In this document: positions 17,122 to 24,857 of the stretch, piece by piece | Layout of the letters: every line of letters starts with the position of its first letter | Numbering within the stretch: position 1 is the stretch's first letter | Source of the DNA: Candidatus Amarobacillus elongatus | GTDB taxonomy: Bacteria > Chloroflexota > Dehalococcoidia > Tepidiformales > Tepidiformaceae | Assembly (NCBI GenBank): GCA_016703545.1 | Contig: JADJBX010000007.1 | Coordinates: 148,633 to 212,632, forward strand | Direction: 5' to 3' | DNA length: 64,000 nt | Program-made: the position numbers and the translations under genes | Notes under the pieces: generated by a model | Seen by the model: the letters and a program-made list of their open reading frames with translations, nothing else | What the model was told of the DNA's origin: nothing | Databases searched by the model: none

Positions 17122-17529
17122 ATGGAAACGTCCCTCTACCACCTCGAAATCGTCGTCGCGCCCGAGAACCTCGCGTTCTACCGCGACCTCCTGCCGTTCC
17201 TCGGCTGGAAGACCCTCCACGACTCCGACGAAGTCGTCGGCTACGGGTCCAGCAGCGGCGCCTCCCTCTGGTTCACCCCCCGCGCGAACGGCGCCCGGAA
17301 CGACTACGACGGCGCCGGCATGAACCATCTCGGCTTCGGAGCGTCCTCGCAGGCAGAGGTCGACGAGGTGGCGGCGTGGCTCCCCGGCAAGGGGATTGCG
17401 CCCGCGTTCGACACGCCCCGCCATCGCCCCGAGTTCTCGGGCGGCGGCGATTCGACCTACTACCAGGTGATGTTCGAAACCCCGGACCGCATCCTCATCG
17501 AGGTCGTCTACACGGGGCCGAAGCAGTAG
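17122..17529 (+). CDS. glyoxalase/VOC superfamily protein
   Basis: 135 residues covering two beta-alpha-beta-beta-beta modules of the vicinal oxygen chelate fold. SLYHLEIVVAPENLAFYRDLLPFLGW starts the first (metal-ligand position His near 7), GMNHLGFGASSQAEVDEVAAWL starts the second (His near 74), and ILIEVVYTG ends it with the expected Glu. It likely binds a divalent metal and acts as a lyase, dioxygenase or resistance protein; the substrate is unknown. The ATG at 17122 is preferred to 17116 because GGAG lies 7 nt before it. Converges with the membrane protein gene downstream. Confidence 0.85.
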   Translation: METSLYHLEIVVAPENLAFYRDLLPFLGWKTLHDSDEVVGYGSSSGASLWFTPRANGARNDYDGAGMNHLGFGASSQAEVDEVAAWLPGKGIAPAFDTPRHRPEFSGGGDSTYYQVMFETPDRILIEVVYTGPKQ

Positions 17530-17536
17530 GGCCCCG

Positions 17537-18241
17537 TTAACGGCGGCGGCGCGGCTTCTTTGCGGCCGCGCCCGCCTTCGCCACCGGTTCCAGCGTTTGC
17601 GTGTCGATTTCGACGAGCTGCCACCCCTCCGGCAGCCGCACCTCGGTCCCCGTCAGCTGCGCGATGGCGTTCCCCACGGCGAGCGTGCGGTCCATGCCGA
17701 ACGCCTGGTCATCCGCCACCACCGGCACCTGCGCGAGCTTCAACCGCTTCCCGCTCTTCTTCACGAGCGTAAGTGCGAACTGGCGCAGCGAATCCTGCTC
17801 CTCGCGCCAGCGGTCCGTGTCCTCGCCCTCCACGGTCACCTCGAGGTAGTCGATCTTCTCGAACGGCACGAGATCCTTCGTCCCGATGCCCATGCCCAGG
17901 TACCCCTGCTGCCACGTCGCCGAGTTCTTGCGCCGGTCGACGACGACATCGGCGCCGGCGATCGAGCTCACGAGCGACATCGCCGAGACCGGCACCGCGA
18001 ACAGCAGGAACAGCAGCAGCAGCACGAGCGCCCAGATCGGCGCCGCGCCCTGGTTCGTGCCGATCCACCAGATCGCCGCCCCGGAGAGCGCGAGCCCGAT
18101 GAGCGGCAGCCAGACCGTCGAGCGCGCGGCCTTGATCTCGATCTTCTCATCGCCGATGACGGCCATCGAGCGGTGCAGCATCACCTCGCGGCGGCCGTCG
18201 CGGCGCCGGCTGGAGATGTGCTCGGGAACGTCGATGGGCAT
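17537..18241 (-). CDS. membrane protein with PH-like cytosolic domain, unknown function
   Basis: 234 residues. A short soluble N-terminus is followed by two adjacent helices (VWLPLIGLALSGAAIWWIG, WALVLLLLFLLFAVPVSAMSL) and a soluble C-terminal domain with SSIAGADVVVDRRKNSATWQQG and FEKIDYLEVTVEGED. The strands resemble bacterial PH/YdbT-type domains. A run of Lys/Arg ends the protein (KKPRRRR). TACACT lies 6 nt before the ATG at 18241, supporting that start. Possibly a small membrane stress or signalling protein. It lies downstream of the two genes that follow on this strand but has its own promoter. Confidence 0.7.
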   Translation of the reverse strand: MPIDVPEHISSRRRDGRREVMLHRSMAVIGDEKIEIKAARSTVWLPLIGLALSGAAIWWIGTNQGAAPIWALVLLLLFLLFAVPVSAMSLVSSIAGADVVVDRRKNSATWQQGYLGMGIGTKDLVPFEKIDYLEVTVEGEDTDRWREEQDSLRQFALTLVKKSGKRLKLAQVPVVADDQAFGMDRTLAVGNAIAQLTGTEVRLPEGWQLVEIDTQTLEPVAKAGAAAKKPRRRR

Positions 18242-18293
18242 GGAACCAGTGTAGGCAGTGCGGGGGAATGAGGAATGCGCCCCGCGCCGGCGC

Positions 18294-18521
18294 CTAGCGG
18301 CGGCGCCGCGTCTTGCGGTCGAACCGCCGCCAGTATTCGTCGTAGGCGTCGTTCGCGCCCTTGCGGCCCTCCGCGAGCACGTCCTTCGCGGTGTCCTGGA
18401 TGCCGAGCACGATGGCCCGCGCCCAGGTGACCACCGCATTCTCCCGCCGCGGCAGGGACCAGTCGTCCTCTTCCGCGGGAGCGGGCGCCGGGACGGGCGG
18501 GAGGGTGGGGTCGGTGCTCAT
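18294..18521 (-). CDS. small basic hypothetical protein
   Basis: 75 residues with a Pro/acidic N-terminus (LPPVPAPAPAEEDDW) and a basic C-terminus (YWRRFDRKTRRRR). The middle, AIVLGIQDTAKDVLAEGRKGA, could form an amphipathic helix. The ATG overlaps the stop of the membrane protein gene upstream by four bases (ATGA), so the two form an operon and may act together. No family recognised. Confidence 0.6.
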   Translation of the reverse strand: MSTDPTLPPVPAPAPAEEDDWSLPRRENAVVTWARAIVLGIQDTAKDVLAEGRKGANDAYDEYWRRFDRKTRRRR

Positions 18522-18982
18522 TTCTTCGCCTTCGCGCGGCGGCGGATGCGGTCCGGGAGGCCGCCAACGGCCCCGATGCCACTGCGCACACCACGCACCA
18601 CGGAATACACACGAATAATCGGAGAAACCACCGTTTCACCGGCGAATTCGGCGGTTCCCTTCACGTTGTCGAGCGATTCCTTCAGGGAATCGAGGGCCGG
18701 AGCAGCGTGGTTGGTAAGCAGCCGCCGGACCACGAATACGAGCACGATGAGCGCGCCCACCAGGACCACCGCCAGCAGCCCGGCGAGCATCCAGAACAGG
18801 CCCATGAATACGATGACGATGTCCCGCCATTCGCTCCAGCTGTCGGGAGCGGACCACGAATCGGGGTTGGCGCCATCGGGGAAGATGTTCCCGCCGAAGT
18901 ACCCATCGACGAGCCACGAAAGCGTGAGGTACGTGAGGACGATCAGGATCGCCGCGCCAATGACGGTGCCAAGGAAGCGCAT
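18518..18982 (-). CDS. two-helix membrane protein, hypothetical
   Basis: 154 residues with an N-terminal helix (VIGAAILIVLTYLTLSWLV), a loop rich in Asp, Trp and Ser (about 28-50), and a second long helix (LAVVLVGALIVLVFVVRRLL). The cytosolic tail SLKESLDNVKGTAEFAGETVVSPIIRVYSV resembles small apolipoprotein-like membrane proteins. A GGGGGTGG stretch precedes the ATG at 18982; an in-frame GTG two codons earlier is possible. First gene of the coupled pair. Role unknown. Confidence 0.68.
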   Translation of the reverse strand: MRFLGTVIGAAILIVLTYLTLSWLVDGYFGGNIFPDGANPDSWSAPDSWSEWRDIVIVFMGLFWMLAGLLAVVLVGALIVLVFVVRRLLTNHAAPALDSLKESLDNVKGTAEFAGETVVSPIIRVYSVVRGVRSGIGAVGGLPDRIRRRAKAKK

Positions 18983-19261
18983 GACCACCCCCGGAGTCTT
19001 TCGATACTAGTTCTTCCCTGCGGGAAGGGGCAATCTCGCGCGCATAACGGGGAGTGTTGCTATAGTCCCCGCGCAGCACCGCAATGAGTCGGTGTCCAGT
19101 TTCCTATCAGGGAATCTCCCTATGCGACGCGGCTACCGGCAGACGGACAATGGTAGAGAGCGTGTGCAGCCCTCCGGGCGCCGCGCGCCGTCTCCTGCCG
19201 CGAACGTTCGTGCGATGGGAGCGGTGAGGGAGGCAGATCCAGCTTGCGTCCTGGAGAGCCC

Positions 19262-19657
19262 ATGGCCGTAGCCCACGTGATCCTCGTCGTCGACGACGAT
19301 GACCCCGTGCGCGTGATGCTTGCGCGCCTTCTGCGTACGCAGGGCTATACCGTGCTGCAAGCCGCGAACGCGCAGGAAGCGCGCACCATCCTCGAAGAGC
19401 AGCGGCCCAACCTCGTGATCAGCGACATCGTGATGCCCGGCGAATCTGGCATCGAATTGCGCCGCGCCATCGCCACCCGCTGGCCCGGCCTTCCCGTCAT
19501 CCTCATCAGCGGCTACAGCGCCGATGGTCCGGCCGAATTCGCCGCCCGCACCGCGAACACCTACTTCGTCCAGAAGCCGTTCGCCGCCGATTACCTGCTC
19601 GCGCTCGTCGAGGAGACCCTGAACAGCGCCGGCGGTCAGGAGCGCGCGGGAGCCTGA
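19262..19657 (+). CDS. single-domain (CheY-like) response regulator
   Basis: 131 residues forming one receiver domain: the acidic pocket VVDDDD (about 9-14), phospho-acceptor Asp55 in VISDIVMPGESG, the Thr/Ser switch position in ILISGYSADG and Lys in FVQKPF near residue 105. No output domain follows. Such proteins relay phosphate or act on a protein partner. CTGGAGAG gives a ribosome site before the ATG, which is preferred to an in-frame start six codons earlier. No kinase gene is adjacent. A TATAGT -10-like box lies near 19060 in the 270-bp upstream gap. Confidence 0.88.
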   Translation: MAVAHVILVVDDDDPVRVMLARLLRTQGYTVLQAANAQEARTILEEQRPNLVISDIVMPGESGIELRRAIATRWPGLPVILISGYSADGPAEFAARTANTYFVQKPFAADYLLALVEETLNSAGGQERAGA

Positions 19658-19670
19658 TCGCCCGCCGCCC

Positions 19671-20993
19671 TCACCCTTCCCGAACCGCGCCTTTCCCCGT
19701 TCGGCCCTCCGCCACCCGCTCCCGGATATCCTCCACGAGAATACCGCAGGGCTCCGGGCAGGGGATTACAACCCCCTCACGAACGCCCGAAACGCCCGCC
19801 CCCCAGCGCGGAACGCGCACGCAGCGGCCGCAGACCGCCGAAATCGCGGCGTCGCGCTGCTCCGGCGTGGCCCCGGCGACGCCCCCGTATCGCCCCGATT
19901 GGCGGCCCAACACCGCCTCCAATTCCACCACCCGCAGCGTTCCCGCCGCCTCCTGCGCGACGTGCACCGCCGCCAGCGGGTACACCGTCTCCAACACTTC
20001 CCCCAGCTCCCGCGGATCCACGCAGCGCACCCACCACCCGCCCGGCAGGCCGAACTCGCCGCTGAGCGGCCGATAGCGGCCGGCGGCGTCCACCCGCACC
20101 GTCGCGCGCACGGCCGCGGGGTCGATTTCGCGGCCACCGCCCGGGGCGCGGACAACGGCCCCGGCGTCGTCGAAGGTCACCGCCAGTTCCCCGAGCACGA
20201 AGGGGGCGCGCGCGGCGAACGCGGCCGACAGCCACGCGGGCACCGCCGCGCCGCCTTCGCCCGCGCCGCCCCCACCGCCGGCAAGCTCAAGAATCACGTC
20301 TGCGACGGCGGGGTGCGTGCCGGCGGCCTTCGCGTAGCGCAGCACGCGCCCCTCGCGGCGCGTCTCCGGGCCCTCCAGCGCGAGGTCCGCCGGGATGCTT
20401 TCGCCCACGTGCCACCCATCGGCGATGAACAGCGGCACGACGATCACGCGCTCGGCCGTGGTCCGCTCCAGCACTGTCGCCATGTGCGGCTCCTGGTCCA
20501 GGAACACCGTCACGACCTCGGCGAACCGCCCGCGCGCCGCCAGGCTCTCCGCCTGCAGGTAGACGTTCCGCTCCGAATTCGGGTTGCGCGGGGTGCCATG
20601 GCCCAGCACGGCGATGGCGTCGCCCGACTCCGCGCCCGCCTCGATCGCGCGCTGCTCAATCACCGATGCCAGCACGGGAGCGGCGCCGATGGGCGGGGTG
20701 TAGCGAATCACGGTCCCGCCGCGTTCGGTGAGCGGCCCGTCCAGTCCGAGCTCGCGGGGGATGACGGTTTCGGTGAAGTAGCCGCTGCTGATGAACACGG
20801 GCACGGCCACGATCTCGTCCACCGCGAGGCCGTCGAAGGCGCGCGCCAGTGAGGGCTCCTCCTTCCAGAACGCGGCCCGCACCGCGTCGAAGGCGCCCAT
20901 CGCCCGGATGCGCTCCGCGTGGGCGCGGACGGCCGCGCTCGAGTTCGCATCGAGGTGCGAACCGTGCCCGAGCAGCACGAGCGCGCGGCTCAC
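19671..20993 (-). CDS. cbiX: CbiX-type chelatase with C-terminal iron-sulfur DR2241-like domain
   Basis: 440 residues. Two CbiX repeats come first (about 1-115 and 120-235), with LLGHGSHLDANSSAA and VLGHGTPRNPNSERN carrying the metal-binding His, and EIVAVPVFISSGYFTE and RVIVVPLFIADGWHVGES. They insert a divalent metal into sirohydrochlorin or a cobalt-precorrin. The C-terminal 200 residues contain WVRCVDPRELGEVLE, then CGRC and CPEPCG, four Cys that could hold a 4Fe-4S cluster as in Deinococcus DR2241. It overlaps the upstream dehydrogenase gene by four bases and completes a siroheme-making operon. Ferrochelation to siroheme is likelier than cobalt insertion, since no cobalamin genes are here. 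Confidence 0.85.
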   Translation of the reverse strand: MSRALVLLGHGSHLDANSSAAVRAHAERIRAMGAFDAVRAAFWKEEPSLARAFDGLAVDEIVAVPVFISSGYFTETVIPRELGLDGPLTERGGTVIRYTPPIGAAPVLASVIEQRAIEAGAESGDAIAVLGHGTPRNPNSERNVYLQAESLAARGRFAEVVTVFLDQEPHMATVLERTTAERVIVVPLFIADGWHVGESIPADLALEGPETRREGRVLRYAKAAGTHPAVADVILELAGGGGGAGEGGAAVPAWLSAAFAARAPFVLGELAVTFDDAGAVVRAPGGGREIDPAAVRATVRVDAAGRYRPLSGEFGLPGGWWVRCVDPRELGEVLETVYPLAAVHVAQEAAGTLRVVELEAVLGRQSGRYGGVAGATPEQRDAAISAVCGRCVRVPRWGAGVSGVREGVVIPCPEPCGILVEDIRERVAEGRTGKGAVREG

Positions 20994-21488
20994 GGCCGCC
21001 GCCGGCGCGCGTCCTGGCGGATGCCGCGCGCCGCCTCCACCGCCGCGCCCAGCCCCTCGCCCAGCGCCGCCACCGCCTGGTCCCGCAGTTCGACCGCCAG
21101 CCCCGGGCTCGCCCCGCCCGTCGAGACCGCGAGCGCGAAGCCGCCGTCGCGGTACACCGCCGGCGACGTGAACGTGCCCTCCCCGGCCTCATCGGCGACC
21201 AGCACGAGCACGCCCGCTGCCCGCGCCGCACGCCCCGCGAGCGCGTTCGCCTCGCGGTCATCGGCGCAGGCGAAGACGAGCGCGCGGCCGAGCACGTCGC
21301 CGGGTTCGAAGGCGCGCCGCGTCACGATCACGCCCCAGGGCGGCGAACTCCGGGCGCACCACGGGCGCCACGACCTCGACCGCGAAACCCGCCTCCACCA
21401 GCGACCGGACCTTGCGCAGCGCGACGGCGCCGCCGCCAATCACCAGCGCCACGCCGGCCGAGGGCTGCACGTCGATCAGGAGTCCCAT
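20990..21488 (-). pseudogene. precorrin-2 dehydrogenase (Met8/CysG-N-like), frameshifted
   Basis: The ATG at 21488 opens GLLIDVQPSAGVALVIGGGAVALRKVRSLVEAGFAVEVVAP, whose GGGAVALRKV is the NAD-binding loop of siroheme synthase N-terminal domains. After EFAAL, near 21345, the frame is lost; GVIVTRRAFEPGDVLGRALVFACADD continues in the next frame to the stop at 20990. Removing one G from a GGGG run restores about 165 residues. The enzyme oxidises precorrin-2 to sirohydrochlorin. Its position between CobA-HemD and the chelatase, with overlaps on both sides, makes a needed gene likely, so an indel error is more plausible than real loss. Confidence 0.82.
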
Positions 21489-22975
21489 GACAACGCCTTC
21501 ACCGTGGCCGTGACGAGCGCGTCGAGCGACGGCTCGGCGGCCTCGACATCGACACGCCCGAACGCGGCGCGCGTCGCTTCCGCGGATTCCGGGCCCATCG
21601 CCACGAGGCGTGCCGGGGGCGCCAGCGCCGCCTCCCCCAGCGCGGCGCGCAGGAAGCGCGCGGCCGAGCCGCTCGCGAACAGGACCGCGTCCGCGGCGAG
21701 CACGGCCTCGCGCCGCGCCTCGTCCAGCGGTGCCGGGACCGTCTCGTAGATGGCCACCTGCTCCACCAGCCCACCCCTCCGCCGTAGCGCGCCCGCCATC
21801 CGGTCGTCGGTCAGCGACGAAACGGGGAGGAGGATGCGCGCCCCCTGCACCCGCGGCAGCTCCTCGGCGAGCACGGCGCCGGTCGCGCGCGCCGGCTCGA
21901 AATCGGCGATCACGCCCCGCGCCCGCAGCGCCTCCGCGGTCGCGCCGCCCACGGCCGCCACCTTCGTGGTGCCCAGCGCCCGCGCGTCGCGCCCGGCGCC
22001 GTTCAGTGCTTCGAAGAACGCGGCCACGCCGTTCGCGCTCGTGAAGACGATCCAGTCCCAGCGCGACCCCACGCGCTCGTCCGTGGTCAGCCCCTCCGGG
22101 GTGTGGCGAACGGACAGGACGGGCGCTTCCACAACCTCCGCCCCGAGCGCCGCGAGCCGCGCCGCGAGCTCGCTCGCCTGCGCGCGGGCGCGCGTCACCA
22201 CCACCCGTTTCCCCGCCAGCGGCCCGGGTTCGAACCACGCCAACTCGTCCGCGAGGGCAGCGGTCTCGCCGATGACCATCACCGCCGGCGCCCCGAGGCC
22301 CGCCTTCGCCACCGCCTCCGCGAGCGTCTCGAGCGTCGCCACCACGTGCCGCTGGCGCGGTGTCGTCCCCCATTGCACGCAGGCGGCGGGCGTCGCCGGC
22401 GGCCAGCCTTCATCCATCAGCCCCCGCAGCGTCGCCGCCAGCCCTTCGACCCCCATGAGCACCACCAGCGTGCCCGGCCGCGAGGAAGCCGCGTCGTCCC
22501 CCGGTTCGCCCCCGTCCACGCGCGTTCGCCCCGTCACCACCCCCAGCGAGGCGCTCATGCCCCGGTGCGTCACGGGGATGCCCGCGTACGCCGCGGCCGC
22601 GATCGCCGACGTCACCCCGGGGATGATCGTGTACGCGATCCCGGCCGCCCGGCACGCGAGCGCCTCTTCGCCGCCGCGGCCGAAGACGAACGGGTCCCCG
22701 CCCTTGAGCCGCACCACCCGCTGGCCCGCGAGCGCACGCCGCACGATCTCGGCTCCGATCTCGCGCTGGGTCATGGCGTGGCGGGCAGCGCGCTTGCCCA
22801 CGTACACGAGCTCGCACCCCGCGGGCGCCGCGCGCAGCAGCTCTTCGGAAGCGAGCGCGTCGTAAAGCACCGAATCGGCCGCCGCGAGCGCGCGCATGCA
22901 TGCCACCGTCGCGAGCCCGGGGTCACCCGGCCCGGCGCCGGCAATCCACACATGCCCGCGGGCGGTTTCGGTCAT
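21476..22975 (-). CDS. cobA-hemD: uroporphyrinogen-III C-methyltransferase / uroporphyrinogen-III synthase fusion
   Basis: 499 residues in two parts. The SUMT domain (about 1-245) has GAGPGDPGLATV, VRLKGGDPFVFGRGGEEA and PGVTSAIAAAAYAGIPVTHR, the SAM- and substrate-binding motifs for methylating uroporphyrinogen III to precorrin-2. The HemD domain (about 255-499), with VVVTRARAQASELAARLAALG and IVFTSANGVAAFFEAL, closes hydroxymethylbilane to uroporphyrinogen III. The fusion is common in Firmicutes, Actinobacteria and Chloroflexota. It leads the siroheme operon. TACCAT lies 7 nt before the ATG, a leaderless layout. Confidence 0.93.
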   Translation of the reverse strand: MTETARGHVWIAGAGPGDPGLATVACMRALAAADSVLYDALASEELLRAAPAGCELVYVGKRAARHAMTQREIGAEIVRRALAGQRVVRLKGGDPFVFGRGGEEALACRAAGIAYTIIPGVTSAIAAAAYAGIPVTHRGMSASLGVVTGRTRVDGGEPGDDAASSRPGTLVVLMGVEGLAATLRGLMDEGWPPATPAACVQWGTTPRQRHVVATLETLAEAVAKAGLGAPAVMVIGETAALADELAWFEPGPLAGKRVVVTRARAQASELAARLAALGAEVVEAPVLSVRHTPEGLTTDERVGSRWDWIVFTSANGVAAFFEALNGAGRDARALGTTKVAAVGGATAEALRARGVIADFEPARATGAVLAEELPRVQGARILLPVSSLTDDRMAGALRRRGGLVEQVAIYETVPAPLDEARREAVLAADAVLFASGSAARFLRAALGEAALAPPARLVAMGPESAEATRAAFGRVDVEAAEPSLDALVTATVKALSWDS

Positions 22976-23129
22976 GGATGCAATGGTAGCGCGGGCGGCG
23001 GTTCGCGCCGATTTGCCCGCGCCTTCGCCGCTGGCGGTAAGGGAACCGTTAGGTCGGCCGCACCCTCACAGGATTCTTTAAGGAATCCCCGGCATCGTCG
23101 TTCTGCAACACACGGAGGAACACACACCC

Positions 23130-23915
23130 ATGGGCTCACGCTCGAAGCTCTTCGGCGGTCTTGCCGCCGCCGTCCTGCTCCTGGTCGTCGGTGGGAGCGC
23201 GTTCTGGTACTTCGTCATCCGCGACGACGCACCCGAGAAGGCCACCCTCGCGAGCGCACTCAATTCCATCGCGTCGCCGGCCGCCGGCGGCGCCGCCACC
23301 AGCGCCGCCACGACCGCGGCTGGCGCCGCGGGCACCGCCCCCGCGCAGGCGACCACGACCGGCGCCGCTCCCACGTCCTCCGGCCTCGCCGGCACCTGGG
23401 TCCCCGACACGAGCAAGGAGACGTTCCTCGGCTACCGCGTGGTCGAGGAGCTCGCGCGCATCGGCACCACCACCGCCGTTGGGCGCACCTCCCGCGTGAC
23501 CGGCAGCGTGGTCATCGACGGCAGCTCGCTCCAGTCGGCGACGATCACCGCCGACATGACCACCCTCAAGAGCGACAGCAACATGCGCGATGGCCAGCTG
23601 CGCAACCAGGGCATCGAGTACTCGAAGTTCCCCACGTCGACGTTCGAAGTGACCGAAGCGATGGCGCTCCCCGAGGGGCTCGCCGCCGGCCAGGCCGTGA
23701 AGACGACGCTCAAGGGCAAGCTCACCCTGCACGGCGTGACGAAGGACGTCTCCGTGCCGGTCGAAGCACAGCTGAAGGACGGCCTGCTGGTGGTCGTGGG
23801 CAACATCGACATCACCTTCGCGGACTACGCCATCAACAAGCCGCAGGGCGCCTCGGTCCTCAGCATCGAAGACCACGGCCTCATGGAACTCCAGCTCATC
23901 CTCAAGAAGGGCTAG
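23130..23915 (+). CDS. membrane-anchored YceI-family protein
   Basis: 261 residues. An N-terminal helix (LAAAVLLLVVGGSAFWYFV) anchors the protein, then a 60-residue Ala/Thr/Ser spacer leads to a YceI lipocalin-like domain (about 85-261). Typical stretches are TWVPDTSKETFLGYRVVEE, DMTTLKSDSNMRDGQLRNQG and GKLTLHGVTKDVSVPVEA. YceI proteins bind isoprenoid lipids in a beta barrel and are often linked to quinone handling or base stress. ACGGAGGA is 9 nt before the ATG. Divergent from the siroheme operon and closed by a hairpin. Confidence 0.9.
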   Translation: MGSRSKLFGGLAAAVLLLVVGGSAFWYFVIRDDAPEKATLASALNSIASPAAGGAATSAATTAAGAAGTAPAQATTTGAAPTSSGLAGTWVPDTSKETFLGYRVVEELARIGTTTAVGRTSRVTGSVVIDGSSLQSATITADMTTLKSDSNMRDGQLRNQGIEYSKFPTSTFEVTEAMALPEGLAAGQAVKTTLKGKLTLHGVTKDVSVPVEAQLKDGLLVVVGNIDITFADYAINKPQGASVLSIEDHGLMELQLILKKG

Positions 23916-23972
23916 CCCCGCCGCGAATGCGGCGCCTTCGATGCAGTGTGGGACGCACCGGGCTCTGGGCCC

Positions 23973-23995
23973 GTAGGGGCCCACGGGGCCCCTAC
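23973..23995 (+). terminator. strong GC hairpin between convergent genes
   Basis: GTAGGGGCCC (23973-23982) pairs with GGGCCCCTAC (23986-23995). It overlaps the stop codon of the convergent gene and could end both transcripts. No T run. Confidence 0.6.
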
Positions 23996-24756
23996 GCCGT
24001 GAACCGGCGCGCGAAATCCGCTTCGTCCAGGGAGGCGCCGCGGCGGCGGTCGCTGATGGCGAGCTCCATGCGCGTCAGCTGCGCCAGCCCCTTGCGCGTG
24101 TCGCTCGCGACCCGCGCCTTGTCCTGGCGCTTGAGCCGCTGCTTGAACAGCCAGTACGTGAACGCCTTCCACTCCCCGTACGGCACCTGGTCCCGGAGGA
24201 TCGTCCCCGTCGCCTCGAAGTAGTCCGCCTTCAGCTCCGGCAGCGGCTTGCCGTAGACGCGTTCGAACATCGTCTCGTCGTCCCGGCCCTGCCCCCACGG
24301 GCGATTGCGGTTCTCCTTGTGGATGTCCTCTTCGATGGCCAGTTGCAGCGCCTCTTCGACGAGCACGCCGTAGAGATAGTTCAGGTGCGCCGAGTGCTTG
24401 GCCGCCCCGAGCCGCTGTGCGAACTCGTCGTCGTCGATTTCGCGCGGCCAGCGCCCTTCGAACAACAGTGCGTCCAGTTCGCGCGCGGGCACGATATCGA
24501 GCGCCTCGCCGAGCAGCCGTTCGGCGAGCAAGAGCCAGTCGAACGCTTCGCCGCCGATCAGGTAGCGGTACTCGCGGTCGCCGATGCGTTCCTCGGGGAT
24601 GCGCCAGCGGCCCACCGCTTCCAGCACGGCATCGAACCAGTGCGTGCCCGTGAGGATCGCGTGGCGCATGCGCAGAATCGCCTCTTCCGGCGCGGGAAGA
24701 TGCTCCTCGGCGGCGTACTCGTAGCCGGCTTCCGGGGCTTCGGGAGACGTGGCCAT
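23992..24756 (-). CDS. conserved-looking soluble protein of unknown function
   Basis: 254 residues, acidic, mainly helical and without membrane or signal segments. It has notable aromatic and charged stretches (GTHWFDAVLEAVGRWRIPEE, YRYLIGGEAFDWLLLAERLL, HLNYLYGVLVEEALQLAIEE, GEWKAFTYWLFKQRLKRQDK). The clustered His and Glu (AKHSAHLNYLYG, EEDIHKENR) might bind metal, but no known motif is complete. I do not recognise the family. TATTCT lies 9 nt before the ATG, with no ribosome site in between, so the leader is very short. Confidence 0.65.
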   Translation of the reverse strand: MATSPEAPEAGYEYAAEEHLPAPEEAILRMRHAILTGTHWFDAVLEAVGRWRIPEERIGDREYRYLIGGEAFDWLLLAERLLGEALDIVPARELDALLFEGRWPREIDDDEFAQRLGAAKHSAHLNYLYGVLVEEALQLAIEEDIHKENRNRPWGQGRDDETMFERVYGKPLPELKADYFEATGTILRDQVPYGEWKAFTYWLFKQRLKRQDKARVASDTRKGLAQLTRMELAISDRRRGASLDEADFARRFTA

Positions 24757-24857
24757 GGGCTATTCAGAATAACAGACGGCACGAAAAGACCGGGCGTAAG
24801 GGCCAACCCGGCAAGGCCGCCCTTTCGCCACCAATCCACGGCCCGGGGAACCCGCGA

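Noticed and set aside
22976..23129. Cobalamin or other riboswitch before the siroheme operon or the YceI gene
   Set aside because: The siroheme operon has a leaderless start, leaving no room, and the 154-bp gap shows no conserved riboswitch core such as a B12 box.
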